Of a stretch of 64,000 nt of DNA, positions 26,224-36,500 are shown piece after piece. The notes beneath the pieces were generated by a model. The model saw only the letters and a list, made by a program, of their open reading frames with translations, made no database searches and had not been told where the DNA came from. The stretch's first letter is position 1. Each line of letters starts with the position of its first letter. Source of the DNA: Thiobacillus denitrificans ATCC 25259 (GTDB lineage Bacteria; Pseudomonadota; Gammaproteobacteria; Burkholderiales; Thiobacillaceae); the NCBI RefSeq assembly GCF_000012745.1, contig NC_007404.1, forward strand, positions 2,728,001 through 2,792,000, in the 5' to 3' direction. A program made the position numbers and the translations under genes.

Positions 26224-26293
26224 AAACCAGCCAGGATCTCAGCTTCTCGCCCAAATAGCGCACATTTGGAACCGGTACCTCTTGTATCCCGGC

Positions 26294-26302
26294 TGGTATG
26301 AT
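26294..26302 (+). promoter_or_regulatory. Extended -10 promoter for the defence operon
   Basis: TGG followed by TATGAT (26297-26302) makes an extended -10 element (TGnTATGAT). Transcription would start around 26309, giving a very short leader before the AGGGAAG and ATG at 26325. No -35 at normal spacing, as extended -10 promoters allow. Confidence 0.5.
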
Positions 26303-26324
26303 CATGCGGTTATAGGGAAGAAAA

Positions 26325-28355
26325 ATGCGAACTGTTGTCCGCATGCGAGGAGCCCGGATTACAGCCATGAGTAAGAGCCACGAACTATCCAACTTCATCT
26401 GGAGCATCGCCGATCTGCTCCGCGGCCCTTACCGCCCACCACAATACGAACGTGTCATGCTGCCCTTGGTCGTACTGCGACGCTTCGATTGCGTCCTCGA
26501 AAGCACCAAGGATGCTGTGTTGGCCAAATATGCCCAGTACCAGGGCAAGCTGGAAGGCGACGCGCTAGACGGCGTGCTCAACAAAATTTCCGGACAGCGC
26601 TTTCACAATCATTCCCCGCTCAGTTTCGAGAAACTGAAGGGCGATCCGGATAACGCTCACCTGCATCTAGTCTCGTACATCAACGGCTTCTCCGAGAATG
26701 TCCGCAAGATTTTTGAGCGCTTCGAGTTCGGCAATGAAATCGAACGCATGCGCGAGCACAACATCCTGTTTCTCGTCATCAAGAAGTTCTGCGAGGTCGA
26801 TCTTCACCCCGGCGCCGTCGACAACATCGAGATGGGCCTTCTCTTCGAAGACTTGATCCGGCGCTTCAACGAACAGGCGAATGAGACCGCAGGTGATCAC
26901 TTCACGCCACGCGAGGTAATACGCCTGATGGTGAGTCTTCTGTTCATGCACGATGATGACTTACTCAGCAAGCCGGGCACTGTTCGCAAGATGCTTGACC
27001 CGACCTGCGGCACGGGCGGAATGCTTTCTGAAACCAGAAAATACTTGCGGGAACACCAATCCGGCGCTCGGCTGTTTGTATATGGCCAGGACTTTAACCC
27101 ACGCTCATATGCGGTAGCAGCGTCAGATCTGTTGTTGCGGACGAATCTCGCGGACGCCGAAACCTCGACAATCAAGTTCGGCGACACCCTGATTGACGAC
27201 CAATTCCCTGGCGAGCGGTTTGATTACTTCCTCGCCAATCCCCCATTTGGAGTTGACTGGAAGCGGCAGCAGAAGGATGTCGTGCGAGAGCATGAAAAGC
27301 AGGGTTTCGCTGGCCGTTTCGGAGCCGGTACGCCGCGCGTCAACGACGGTGCGCTCCTGTTCCTGCAACACATGGTCAGCAAGTTTGAACCGGTTGATCC
27401 CGCCAATAATCTAGATGGTTCCAGGCTGGCCATCGTTTTCAACGGTTCGCCGCTCTTCACCGGCGGCGCCGGCTCCGGTGAAAGCGAGATTCGCAAATGG
27501 ATCATCGAGAACGACTGGCTCGAGGCCATCGTCGCCATGCCCGAACAGATGTTCTACAACACCGGCATTGGCACTTATGTCTGGGTGGTTACCAACCGCA
27601 AGGAAGCTCGTCGCCGGGGAAGAATTCAACTGATTGATGGCCGCGACCGTTGGCAGTCGCTGCGCCGCAGTCTGGGCGACAAGCGTCGAGAGTTCTCCGA
27701 TGCCCACATCACGGATATCGTCCGCGAATATGGCGATATGCGCGACAACGCCACCAGCAAGGTGTTCGACAACGCCGATTTCGGCTACAACCGCCTGACC
27801 ATCGAGCGTCCCTTGCGCCTCGCATTCCAGATTACGCTCGAACGCAAGGAACGCTTCCTCGATGCTTGCCCGGAGCTGTTGAATGACCTTCAGGCCATCG
27901 ACAAAGCCATCGGCCGCGAAGCCAGTCTCGACTGGAATGCCATCTGGAAACAGGCGCAGCTCACCTTGAAGGAGCGCGACAGCAAATGGCGGGCGCCGCA
28001 GATCAAGGCATTCCGCGAGGCTTTCACGGAGATCAATCCGAAGGCCGAACCCGTCATTGCCAAGAAAGCCGGCGGCAAAGTCGAGTATGAACCCGATCCC
28101 AAACTGCGCGATTTCGAGAACGTGCCGCTCACGGAAGACGTGGAAGCCTATTTCGAGCACGGGGTACGCCCGCACGTGGCGGATGCCTGGATCGATCACG
28201 CCAAGACGAAGGTCGGGTACGAGATCAACTTCAATCGCCACTTCTACCGATTCACCCTGCCGCGTCCGCTGGCCGAGATCGATGCCGACCTGAAGCGCGC
28301 CGAAGAAGAAATCGTGAGGCTGCTGCGCGAAGTGACAGCGGAGTCGCGGGCATGA
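26325..28355 (+). CDS. hsdM: Type I restriction-modification DNA methyltransferase subunit HsdM
   Basis: 676 residues from the ATG at 26325, which has AGGGAAG four bases upstream; family similarity starts at MSKSHELSNFIWSIADLLRGP (ATG 26367), an alternative. The N6-adenine methyltransferase motifs are intact: SAM-binding DPTCGTGGML near residue 226 and catalytic NPPFG near 305. With HsdS it methylates the recognition site to protect host DNA. First gene of a six-gene overlapping operon; its stop overlaps the next start as ATGA. Confidence 0.94.
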   Translation: MRTVVRMRGARITAMSKSHELSNFIWSIADLLRGPYRPPQYERVMLPLVVLRRFDCVLESTKDAVLAKYAQYQGKLEGDALDGVLNKISGQRFHNHSPLSFEKLKGDPDNAHLHLVSYINGFSENVRKIFERFEFGNEIERMREHNILFLVIKKFCEVDLHPGAVDNIEMGLLFEDLIRRFNEQANETAGDHFTPREVIRLMVSLLFMHDDDLLSKPGTVRKMLDPTCGTGGMLSETRKYLREHQSGARLFVYGQDFNPRSYAVAASDLLLRTNLADAETSTIKFGDTLIDDQFPGERFDYFLANPPFGVDWKRQQKDVVREHEKQGFAGRFGAGTPRVNDGALLFLQHMVSKFEPVDPANNLDGSRLAIVFNGSPLFTGGAGSGESEIRKWIIENDWLEAIVAMPEQMFYNTGIGTYVWVVTNRKEARRRGRIQLIDGRDRWQSLRRSLGDKRREFSDAHITDIVREYGDMRDNATSKVFDNADFGYNRLTIERPLRLAFQITLERKERFLDACPELLNDLQAIDKAIGREASLDWNAIWKQAQLTLKERDSKWRAPQIKAFREAFTEINPKAEPVIAKKAGGKVEYEPDPKLRDFENVPLTEDVEAYFEHGVRPHVADAWIDHAKTKVGYEINFNRHFYRFTLPRPLAEIDADLKRAEEEIVRLLREVTAESRA

Positions 28356-30256
28356 CAGCTGTCGAGCTGCTCGAAAGCCTCAATCTACTCGACGAGCACG
28401 AGCGCATCGAGGCCAAGCGGGCCTCCGAGGCAGGCAAGTCGGTGCTGGAAACCGTCTGCGCCTTCGCCAACGAGCCGGGACTGGGTGGCGGCTGGATCGC
28501 GCTAGGAATCGTGCGCGAAGAGATGGCGCTTTTCCCGGCCTATGAGGTCGAGGGGATCACCCACCCCGACAAACTCTCGGCGGACATCGCCAACCAATGT
28601 CGCGATATGTTCAACATCCCGTTACGAGTGGATATCGCGACCGAAAACGTACACGGCAAGAACGTCGTCGTGGTCTTTGTCCCCGAGGCACAGCCGCAGG
28701 ACAAGCCGATCTTCTTCAAGGCGCAGGGACTGCCGCGTGGCGCATTCCGGCGCATCGGTAGCACCGATCAGCGCTGCACCGACGACGACATGGCCGTGTT
28801 CTACCAGGGGCGTCAGCAGGAAAGCTTCGACGCCGGCATCGTTGCCGATGCCACGCAGGATGATCTTTCGCCCGAGGCCATTGCCGATTACCGAAAATCT
28901 CGTGGCGATGCCAACCCGGATGCCGAAGAGTTGCGCTGGTCCGACGAGGAACTACTGCAGGCGCTCGGCAGCATGCGCCGCGACCAAAAGGGCGAATGGA
29001 AACCGACCGTTGCCGGCCTGATCCTGTTCGGCAAGCCCTCGGCCCTCCGCCGCTGCTTCCCCATGACCCGCGTCGATTACATCCGCGTGCCGGGCCGTGA
29101 ATGGGTACCCGACCCCGACCGGCGTTTCGATACCGTCGAGTTGCGCGACCCGCTGTTCCGCCTGATCCGCCGTGCCCAGGCCGCCGTGCTTGACGACTTG
29201 CCCAAGAGCTTCGGTCTGACCGAAGGCGAACTCCAGCGGCAGGACAAACCGGTGATTCCCCTGCGCGTCATCCGCGAAGCCCTGGTCAATGCCCTTATGC
29301 ACCGCAGCTACCGCAGCCACAGCCCGGTGCAGATCATCCGCTACGCCAACCGGCTGGAAATCCGCAACCCCGGCTTCTCCCTCAAATCGCCCGAGCATCT
29401 GGGCGAGCCGGGCTCCCAGCCGCGCAATCCCAAGATTGCCGCCGTGCTGCACGAGACCCGCTTCGCCGAAACCAAGGGCAGCGGCATCCGGGTGATGCGC
29501 GAGAGCATGGAACAAGCGGGCCTTACTCCGCCGCTGTTCGAGTCCGACCGGGGGGCTGACCAGTTTGTCGCCCGTTACTTCTTCCATCACTTCCTCGGCG
29601 AGGATGACATCGCCTGGCTCGCCCAATTCCGCGACCTGCATCTCTCCGACGAGGAGGCCAAGGCGCTGATCGTCGTCCGCGAGGCGGGTGCCATCGACAA
29701 CGCCACCTACCGGGAACTGAACAAGGTGGATGCCCTTGCGGCCAGCGGGGCCTTGCGCAGGCTGCGCGACGCCGGCCTGCTGGCCCAAAAGGGTCGAGGT
29801 TCCGCCACTTATTACGTGCCGACCGACCGCCTTGGGGCCGACGGAGATGGCTTACCGACCAAGTCGGATGCGTTGTCTACCAACCCCGAGGGCTTACCTA
29901 CCAACCCGGAAGCACTATCTGACAACCCCGAGGACTTGCCGACCAACCCCACCCCCGAGGAGGAAACCGCACGCCGGGCGCTCTTGGCCGAGTTGCCGGG
30001 CGACTTGGCGGCGCGCGTCGGCGCCCTGGGGCGCCGCAGCACCCCCGAGGAAGCTCAGGTCGTAGTCGTCGAGGTCAGCCGCCTGCGAGCGTGGCGGGCG
30101 GAAGAACTGGCCTTGCTACTGCATCGGAATTCTCGTCATGTGCGCAATACCTATCTGCGGCCCTTGATGCGGGACGGGCGATTGGTGATGACCAATCCGG
30201 ATGAGCCCAACGATCCGCAGCAGGCATATCGGGCAGCGGAGGTTCCCAGTGAATAG
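28352..30256 (+). CDS. AlbA_2/Schlafen-type domain protein with GHKL-like ATPase domain
   Basis: 634 residues. An N-terminal AlbA_2 domain (IEAKRASEAGKSVLETVCAFANEPGLGGGWIALGI and KPIFFKAQGLPRGAFRRIGS) is followed by an ATP-binding HATPase_c_4-like domain (IREALVNALMHRSY, LEIRNPGF, AETKGSGIRVMRESM), a winged helix, a linker of five 7-residue repeats, and a second helical C-terminal domain. Such proteins are often embedded in type I restriction loci, but their activity is unsettled. Starts inside the hsdM stop (ATGA) and overlaps hsdS by 8 bp. Confidence 0.82.
   Translation: MTAVELLESLNLLDEHERIEAKRASEAGKSVLETVCAFANEPGLGGGWIALGIVREEMALFPAYEVEGITHPDKLSADIANQCRDMFNIPLRVDIATENVHGKNVVVVFVPEAQPQDKPIFFKAQGLPRGAFRRIGSTDQRCTDDDMAVFYQGRQQESFDAGIVADATQDDLSPEAIADYRKSRGDANPDAEELRWSDEELLQALGSMRRDQKGEWKPTVAGLILFGKPSALRRCFPMTRVDYIRVPGREWVPDPDRRFDTVELRDPLFRLIRRAQAAVLDDLPKSFGLTEGELQRQDKPVIPLRVIREALVNALMHRSYRSHSPVQIIRYANRLEIRNPGFSLKSPEHLGEPGSQPRNPKIAAVLHETRFAETKGSGIRVMRESMEQAGLTPPLFESDRGADQFVARYFFHHFLGEDDIAWLAQFRDLHLSDEEAKALIVVREAGAIDNATYRELNKVDALAASGALRRLRDAGLLAQKGRGSATYYVPTDRLGADGDGLPTKSDALSTNPEGLPTNPEALSDNPEDLPTNPTPEEETARRALLAELPGDLAARVGALGRRSTPEEAQVVVVEVSRLRAWRAEELALLLHRNSRHVRNTYLRPLMRDGRLVMTNPDEPNDPQQAYRAAEVPSE
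29846..29950 (+). repeat. Five tandem 21-bp repeats encoding a heptad linker
   Basis: Five degenerate 21-bp units encode DGLPTKS, DALSTNP, EGLPTNP, EALSDNP and EDLPTNP. The protein pattern (acidic, x, Leu, Pro/Ser, Thr/Asp, Asn, Pro) is better conserved than the DNA, which suggests selection on the repeat rather than recent expansion. Confidence 0.8.
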
Positions 30257-31451
30257 TCAATCGCTGAGTGCTCCCATAAGCTGGCGCCGGATGAAGCTGA
30301 AGTACCTGGTTGCATTGAAAAGTGGAGAGGCCATTCCGGGAGAGTCAATCAAAGAGACTGGCGACTACCCAGTCTATGGAGGCAACGGTTTCCGTGGCTA
30401 CACCAACAGTTTTACGCACGAAGGCGAGCGCATCCTGATCGGTCGGCAAGGCGCTCTCTGTGGCAACATCAATTATGCGGAGGGAAAATTTTGGGCTACG
30501 GAGCACGCCATTGTTGCTACTCCGAAAACTAACTTCGAGACGGCCTGGCTCGGTGAAACCCTGCGGGTCATGAACCTCAATCAGTACTCGCAGTCGGCTG
30601 CGCAACCGGGTATAGCTGTAGAAGTCGTTGAGAACCTTGTGATTGCTGTTCCCCCAGAGGGGGAACAGCGCCGCATAGCAGATTCCTTGCACCAACTTTC
30701 AGCGCCGATTGACAAGCTGATCTTAGAAAAACAGAAACTGCTTACCCTACTTACTGAAAAACGCCGTACCGTCATCGCCGACTTTCTGATCAAGGGACTC
30801 AACAAGGACACACCACGCCGTGACTCTGACATTCCATGGCTCGGCGAGATTCCGGCCCATTGGAAAGTCGAACGTGCCAAGTGGCTTTTCACCGAGCGTG
30901 ATGACCGCTCCGATTCTGGCGACGAGGAGTTGCTGACGGTGTCACACCTGACCGGCGTCACCAGTCGCGCCGAGAAGGACGTGAACATGTTCATGGCCGA
31001 GAGCCTGGAAGGCTACAAGCGTTGCGAGGCGGGCGACTTGGTCATCAATACCTTGTGGGCATGGATGGGTGCGATGGGCATTGCACGCCAACCCGGCATC
31101 GTCAGCCCGGCCTACAACGTCTATCAGCCTGTGGCACAACTTGACCCGGAATACATTGATCTGCTGGTGCGCACTCCACGCTTTGTGGAGGAAATCACTC
31201 GCTATTCCAAAGGTGTTTGGTCATCGCGTCTGCGTCTATACCCTGAGGGACTCTACGAGGCATGGTTGCCTGTGCCTCCCCTTGATGAGCAGCGGGATAT
31301 CGTAGCCCGTGTGCAAGCCGAGACCAGGAAATTGGATGCCCTTGCGGAAGCCACCGAACGAACGGTTACCGTGCTCCAAGAACGACGTTCGGCATTGATC
31401 TCGGCCGCAGTGACCGGGCAACTTGATCTAGGGGACGCCCATGCAAATTAA
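30249..31451 (+). CDS. hsdS: Type I restriction specificity subunit HsdS
   Basis: 400 residues from a GTG at 30249 that overlaps the previous stop by 8 bp; the in-frame ATG at 30201 lies well inside the upstream gene. Two target-recognition domains are visible, the first around residues 15-140 (YPVYGGNGFRGYTNSF, ILIGRQGALCGN) and the second from IPWLGEIPAHWKVERAKWLF. Each is followed by a conserved coiled-coil spacer (EGEQRRIADSLHQLSAPIDKLILEKQKLLTLLTEKR and LDEQRDIVARVQAETRKLDALAEAT). Target sequence cannot be predicted by eye. Confidence 0.92.
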   Translation: MNSQSLSAPISWRRMKLKYLVALKSGEAIPGESIKETGDYPVYGGNGFRGYTNSFTHEGERILIGRQGALCGNINYAEGKFWATEHAIVATPKTNFETAWLGETLRVMNLNQYSQSAAQPGIAVEVVENLVIAVPPEGEQRRIADSLHQLSAPIDKLILEKQKLLTLLTEKRRTVIADFLIKGLNKDTPRRDSDIPWLGEIPAHWKVERAKWLFTERDDRSDSGDEELLTVSHLTGVTSRAEKDVNMFMAESLEGYKRCEAGDLVINTLWAWMGAMGIARQPGIVSPAYNVYQPVAQLDPEYIDLLVRTPRFVEEITRYSKGVWSSRLRLYPEGLYEAWLPVPPLDEQRDIVARVQAETRKLDALAEATERTVTVLQERRSALISAAVTGQLDLGDAHAN

Positions 31452-32877
31452 CCGCCTTACGCTGACCAATTTTCGCGGGTTGACGAATTCCGTCTTGGAC
31501 TTTGCGCCCGGGTTCAATCTGGTCGTCGGTGTAAACGGCGTCGGCAAGACGGCTGTCCTTGAGGCCCTGCGAATTCTCTTAGCGAAAGCCCTGCCGTCAT
31601 TTGCGGAGGTCAGAGGATTTCCGGGAATTGGCCTTACAAAAGATGACATCACCATTGATCGGAAGCAGGCTGCGATCGAAGTCAGCTTCACCCATCAAGC
31701 GCATACATTCTCACTGCTATTGAGCGACCAGCTTGAAGTAGTACGTGATGCCGTGGATGAGCAAAAGGGACTGAAGGACATACGAGATATCGACGAGCTA
31801 GCAAGCCTCCGCCATGGTCAGCGCCCAGAGCGAGGTGATCCCAGGTTGGAGGGAACGCTACGGGGCCAAACGAGCGAACGCCCCCGAGCATCTGGCCAAC
31901 TCAGCCCAACACCTGACAGGGCGCTTAAGAAATCGAAGCCTCAACCAATCGTGCTGTACTTTTCCGTGCGGCGCGCTGTTCCTAGTCCTGGTACTCCAAA
32001 GACAAAGGCCGGGACACCCTACCAAGGCATATTTGAGATCGAACGTGGCCTTGAACTGGGGAAAATCATCGAGTGGTGGAATAGCAAGGCAACGGTGGCT
32101 CGCGAAGCGCCTGACTCCCGCTCAGCCAAGCAATTAACGACGACATGCAACGCTCTGGAGCGGCTGCTCCCGCATTTGAGCGATTGGAAAGTCGAAGATG
32201 GGAATTTCACGGTTTGTAAAGTGGCAGACGTAGGAGTGTTGAACGACGAAAGCGGAGAGTTTGAAGTCAAACAGGAGACCCGACGCTTACCCGTTCAGTT
32301 CTTGTCTGATGGCGAACGTAGCCTAATCGCTATCGGAATTGACATCGCCTACCGGCTTGCATCATTGAATGAAGATTCAGAGACCCCTCTGGACGATGGT
32401 GAAGGCATAGTGTTGATTGATGAACTCGACCTGCATTTACATCCGCAATGGCAAAGAACGGTTGTCGAGTTACTACGCACCGCATTTCCCAAGCTTCAAT
32501 TTATCTGCACCACTCATTCGTTATTCCTGATCCAATCTCAGCGCATGGGCAATTTGATTCAGCTGGATCGCATCGGAGACGAAGAAGAATCCGCCGAGCA
32601 ATACCACAATCAAAGTATCGAAGACATCGCGGAAGAAGTTCAAGGAATAGATTTGCCACAACGAAGCAAACGACACGTTGAGTTGATGCTTGCGGCATCT
32701 GAATACTACAGAGCTTTGAAAAAAGCTGAAGACGACCCGAACATTCCTATTGAGGAGCTAAAGGAAAAGTATGAAGCTTTAAGTCTTCGATATTCCGCCG
32801 ATCCGTTGGTCGCTGCAGCATTGGATTTTCGATGGGAAACCTTCGTGTTTAAAAGAAACCATGCGACCCGTCGATAA
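31441..32877 (+). CDS. ptuA: Septu-like ATPase (PtuA family), AAA/ABC-type
   Basis: 478 residues. Walker A GVNGVGKT at 30-37 after an N-terminal INRLTLTNFRGL, an ABC-like signature LSDGERSLIAIG, and Walker B GIVLIDELDLHLHPQW followed by the switch histidine region TTHS. This is the RecF/SMC-like overcoming-lysogenisation-type ATPase class. The partner HNH gene overlaps its end by 17 bp, the arrangement of Septu (PtuA-PtuB) antiphage systems and of retron Ec78-type effectors; no reverse transcriptase is present here. Codon use is more AT-rich than in the hsd genes around it. Overlaps hsdS by 11 bp. Confidence 0.82.
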   Translation: MQINRLTLTNFRGLTNSVLDFAPGFNLVVGVNGVGKTAVLEALRILLAKALPSFAEVRGFPGIGLTKDDITIDRKQAAIEVSFTHQAHTFSLLLSDQLEVVRDAVDEQKGLKDIRDIDELASLRHGQRPERGDPRLEGTLRGQTSERPRASGQLSPTPDRALKKSKPQPIVLYFSVRRAVPSPGTPKTKAGTPYQGIFEIERGLELGKIIEWWNSKATVAREAPDSRSAKQLTTTCNALERLLPHLSDWKVEDGNFTVCKVADVGVLNDESGEFEVKQETRRLPVQFLSDGERSLIAIGIDIAYRLASLNEDSETPLDDGEGIVLIDELDLHLHPQWQRTVVELLRTAFPKLQFICTTHSLFLIQSQRMGNLIQLDRIGDEEESAEQYHNQSIEDIAEEVQGIDLPQRSKRHVELMLAASEYYRALKKAEDDPNIPIEELKEKYEALSLRYSADPLVAAALDFRWETFVFKRNHATRR

Positions 32878-33565
32878 GGGTAAGGATCTGGGGAGTTTCA
32901 AGCCTTACAACAAGGCCTGCGCTCCTTTGCAGGACAGGTTAGGAGAGTATTGTTCATATTGTGAGCGCTGGATTGCGGCCGCAATTGAAGTCGAGCACAT
33001 ACTCCCTAAGAAAGCCAATCCGTCTCAGAAGTATAGATGGAGCAATTTTTTGCTCGCCTGCAAGAATTGCAATACAGGCAAGGGATCTGATCAAATCATA
33101 GTGACCGACTACCTTTGGCCGGATTTAGACAACACCTTCTTGGCCTTCTGTTATGACGATGAAGGTCGCGCATACCCAAACCCTAGATTGCCGCCGGCGA
33201 TCCTAGAAAAAGCAAAAGCAACCTGGACGCTGACGAACCTAAACTGGCACCCAGACACTACATTCACCGGAATGGTAGCGCCGTCAGAGAAGGATCATCG
33301 GCATTCGCACCGAAAGCAGGCATGGATATACGCAAGCGACAAGCGCAATCAGTTGCTTCAGTACGACACGCCGGACAGAAGAGTATCGGTAGCGAAAGAT
33401 GCTCTTCAGCGAGGCATGTTTTCCGTATGGATGACGGTCTTTAACACCACATCTGAGTTGGATCGTGAAATACGAAGACTGCTAATAGAGAATTTTGTAG
33501 GAACAGCCACTAATTGTTTTGACCGGCTTGGCAATGCACATAGAAGCTCAACGGGTCAAATATGA
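32861..33565 (+). CDS. ptuB: Septu-like HNH endonuclease (PtuB family)
   Basis: 234 residues. An HNH core with structural zinc cysteines: CSYCERW (31, 34), EVEHILPKK with His46, and WSNFLLACKNCNTGKG with Cys67, Cys70 and Asn71. This is the layout of PtuB/retron-associated HNH proteins. PtuB cleaves DNA or tRNA-like targets under PtuA control in characterised members; the target here is unknown. The gene starts inside ptuA and ends in an ATGA overlap with hsdR. Its AT-rich composition matches ptuA, suggesting the pair moved as one cassette. Confidence 0.82.
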   Translation: MRPVDKGKDLGSFKPYNKACAPLQDRLGEYCSYCERWIAAAIEVEHILPKKANPSQKYRWSNFLLACKNCNTGKGSDQIIVTDYLWPDLDNTFLAFCYDDEGRAYPNPRLPPAILEKAKATWTLTNLNWHPDTTFTGMVAPSEKDHRHSHRKQAWIYASDKRNQLLQYDTPDRRVSVAKDALQRGMFSVWMTVFNTTSELDREIRRLLIENFVGTATNCFDRLGNAHRSSTGQI

Positions 33566-36500
33566 ATCCCAATGTCCAAGAATGCAGTTTCGAGGAAACA
33601 ATCGAGGCACATCTATTCGCCAACGGCTACGCATCGCTTCCAGCATCGGACTACGATGCAGCGCTGGCCTTGTTTCCCACTTCTGTACTCACCTTCGTCC
33701 GCGCCACTCAACTCAAGGAATGGGCCAAGCTAGAAGCCCTGCACGGCGCCAACACCGAAGCCACCGTCCTCAAAGATCTGACCCACTGGCTCGACACGCA
33801 CGGCACGCTTGCCGTGCTGCGCAATGGATTCAAGTGTTATGGCCGCACCCTGCGTGTTGCCTATTTCAAGCCGGCCCACGGCATGAATCCCGAGTTGGCG
33901 GCCCAGTACGCGGCCAACCGCGTTGGCGTCATCCGGCAGTTGCGCTACAGCCAGCGCAATACCAATGAGCTGGACCTGGTGCTGTCTATCAACGGAATTC
34001 CGGTGTTCACGGCCGAGCTGAAAAACCCGATGACCGGGCAGACGGTAACGAACGCTATTGCCCAGTATCAGCACGACCGCGACCACCGCGAGCCGCTGTT
34101 CGAATTCAAGCGCCGGGCGCTGGTTCACTTCGCCGTCGATACCGAGCAGGTGTTCATGACGACCCGACTGGCCGGCAGTGCCACGCATTTCCTGCCCTTC
34201 AATAAGGGGCTGGATGGCGGTGCCGGCAATCCGCCTGATCCGGCGGGCCGCGCTTATCGCACCGCTTATCTCTGGGAAGAGGTGTGGCAACGCGACAGCC
34301 TGCTGGACATTTTTGCGCGCTTCATACACTTGCAGGTGGAGGAGAAACGCACCGACGATGGGCGGAAGATCAAGAAGGAGACCATGATCTTTCCGCGCTA
34401 CCACCAGTTGCGGGCGGTGCGCGAGCTAGAAGACGCGGCAAGGACGGAGGGCCCCGGCCATAACTATCTGGTGGAGCATTCGGCGGGCAGCGGCAAGAGC
34501 AACACTATCGGCTGGCTGGCGCACCGCTTGGCCTCGCTGCACAATGAGTCCGACCACAAGGTATTCGATTCGGTAATCGTCATCACCGACCGCCGCGTGC
34601 TGGATCGCCAGTTGCAGGACACGATCTACCAATTCGAGCACCGACAGGGCGTTGTGCAGAAGATCGACGAGGACTCGCGGCAACTCGCCGAGGCGCTGAC
34701 CAACAGCGTGCCGATCATCATCTCCACTTTGCAGAAATTCCCTTTCGTTGCCCGGCAACTGGCCCGGATGGCCGAGGAGCGTAGGGAGGGGGCTGACGGA
34801 ATACTGCCCACCCGTCGTTGCGCGGTGATCATCGATGAGGCCCACAGTTCGCAATCCGGCGAGACGGCTACGGACCTCAAGGAAGTGTTGGGTGGCCACG
34901 TATTGCGAGAAGAAGCGGCGCGCTATGCCGTCGATGAAGGTGTCGACAACCTGGACGAGCTTTACCGCAGCATGGCCAAGCGCGGGCGCCAGACGAATCT
35001 CAGCTTCTTCGCCTTTACGGCCACCCCCAAGCACAAGACCCTGGCCGTGTTCGGGCGGGATGAGGCAGGCAAGGCCGGCCAACCTTTCCACCGTTACACC
35101 ATGAGTCAAGCCATTGAAGAGGGCTTCATCATGGACGTGCTGAAGAACTACACGACCTACGCCACCTACTACAAGCTGGTCAAAGCCAGCGAGGACGACC
35201 CCAACGTCGAGCGCAAGCAGGCCGCCAAGGCACTGGCTCGCTTCATGCGATTGCACCCCTACAACATTGCACAGAAGACTGAGGTGATGGTCGAGCATTT
35301 CAACGCGGTCACCCGTCACAAAGTTGGTGGCAAGGCAAAAGCAATGGTGGTGACCGGGTCCCGACTGGAAGCGGTTCGCTACAAGCTAGCCTTCGATGCG
35401 TATATCCGTGAGAAGGGTTATAGCTGGATCAAGACACTGGTCGCATTTTCCGGCGAGGTAGTGGATGACGAGCTGCCGGGCAAGACCTGGACCGAGGTCG
35501 GTATGAACGGAGGGATCAAAGAAGGGGTGCTGCCGGAGAAATTCGACTCGTCCGAGTACCAAGTGTTGCTAGTCGCCGAGAAGTACCAGACGGGCTACGA
35601 CCAGCCGCTGCTGCACACAATGTACGTCGACAAACGTCTCGCCGGCATTCAGGCGGTGCAAACCCTGTCGCGCCTGAATCGCATGCACCCGCTCAAGGAA
35701 GACACTTTCGTTCTGGATTTCGTGAACGACCGACAGGAGATCAAGGAAGCCTTCAAGCAATACCACGAAGGCGCCGAGATGGGTGAGGAAGCCGATCCGA
35801 ACCAGATGTACGCCATCAAGGCGGAACTGGATGCGTCGGGTATCTACCTGCTGGAAGAGATGCAGCGCTTCATCGGCATCTATTTCAAGCCGAAGCAGCG
35901 ACAAAGCCCTGCCGATCATCAGGCAATGAACGCCGCGCTTGATCCGGCCGTGGATCGCTTCCGGGCAGTGCAGGAGGAAGATGAGGAACAGGCCGAGTTA
36001 TGGCGCGGGAAGCTCAGTGCCTTCCGCAACCTCTACGCCTTCCTGTCGCAGGTCGCCCCCTACCAGGATTCCGATCTCGAGCGCCTGTATACCTTCCTGC
36101 GCTTTCTGTCGCCCAAATTACCCAAGCGCACCACAGGCCAACGCTACAGCTTCGATGACGAGGTGCGACTGGAGTATTACCGCCTGCAGAAGATCAGTGA
36201 GGGATCGATCAGTCTGCGTGATGGCAAGGCAGAACTGCTGGACGGTCCCGGCGAAGTCGGTTCCGGAGCGCGCCACGACGAAGATGTGCCGCTCTCAAGT
36301 CTGATCGATGTGATCAACGAACGGTTTGGCACGGACTTCACCGATGCCGACCAATTGTTCTTTGACCAGATTATCGAGGCGGCCATGGAGGACGGTTCGC
36401 TGCTCGAGGCCGCTGCCGTCAACCCAGAGGAGAAGTTTGCCCTGCTATTTGCTGGCCTATTGGAAACGCTGTTCATCGAGCGCATGGAGCAGAACGAGGA

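Noticed and set aside
29846-29950. CRISPR-like array
   Set aside because: The 21-bp units are contiguous, in frame and without spacers; they encode a protein repeat.
31800-31940. Possible frameshift in ptuA where the sequence looks less protein-like
   Set aside because: The alternative frame gives a plausible stretch, but the annotated frame retains RGQ...LSPTPDRALKKSK...LYFSVRRA, the pattern expected before the conserved block, so the gene is read as intact.
31441-33565. Retron (Ec78-like) rather than Septu
   Set aside because: The ATPase and HNH proteins would fit a retron effector pair, but there is no reverse transcriptase or msr/msd region in the operon or nearby.
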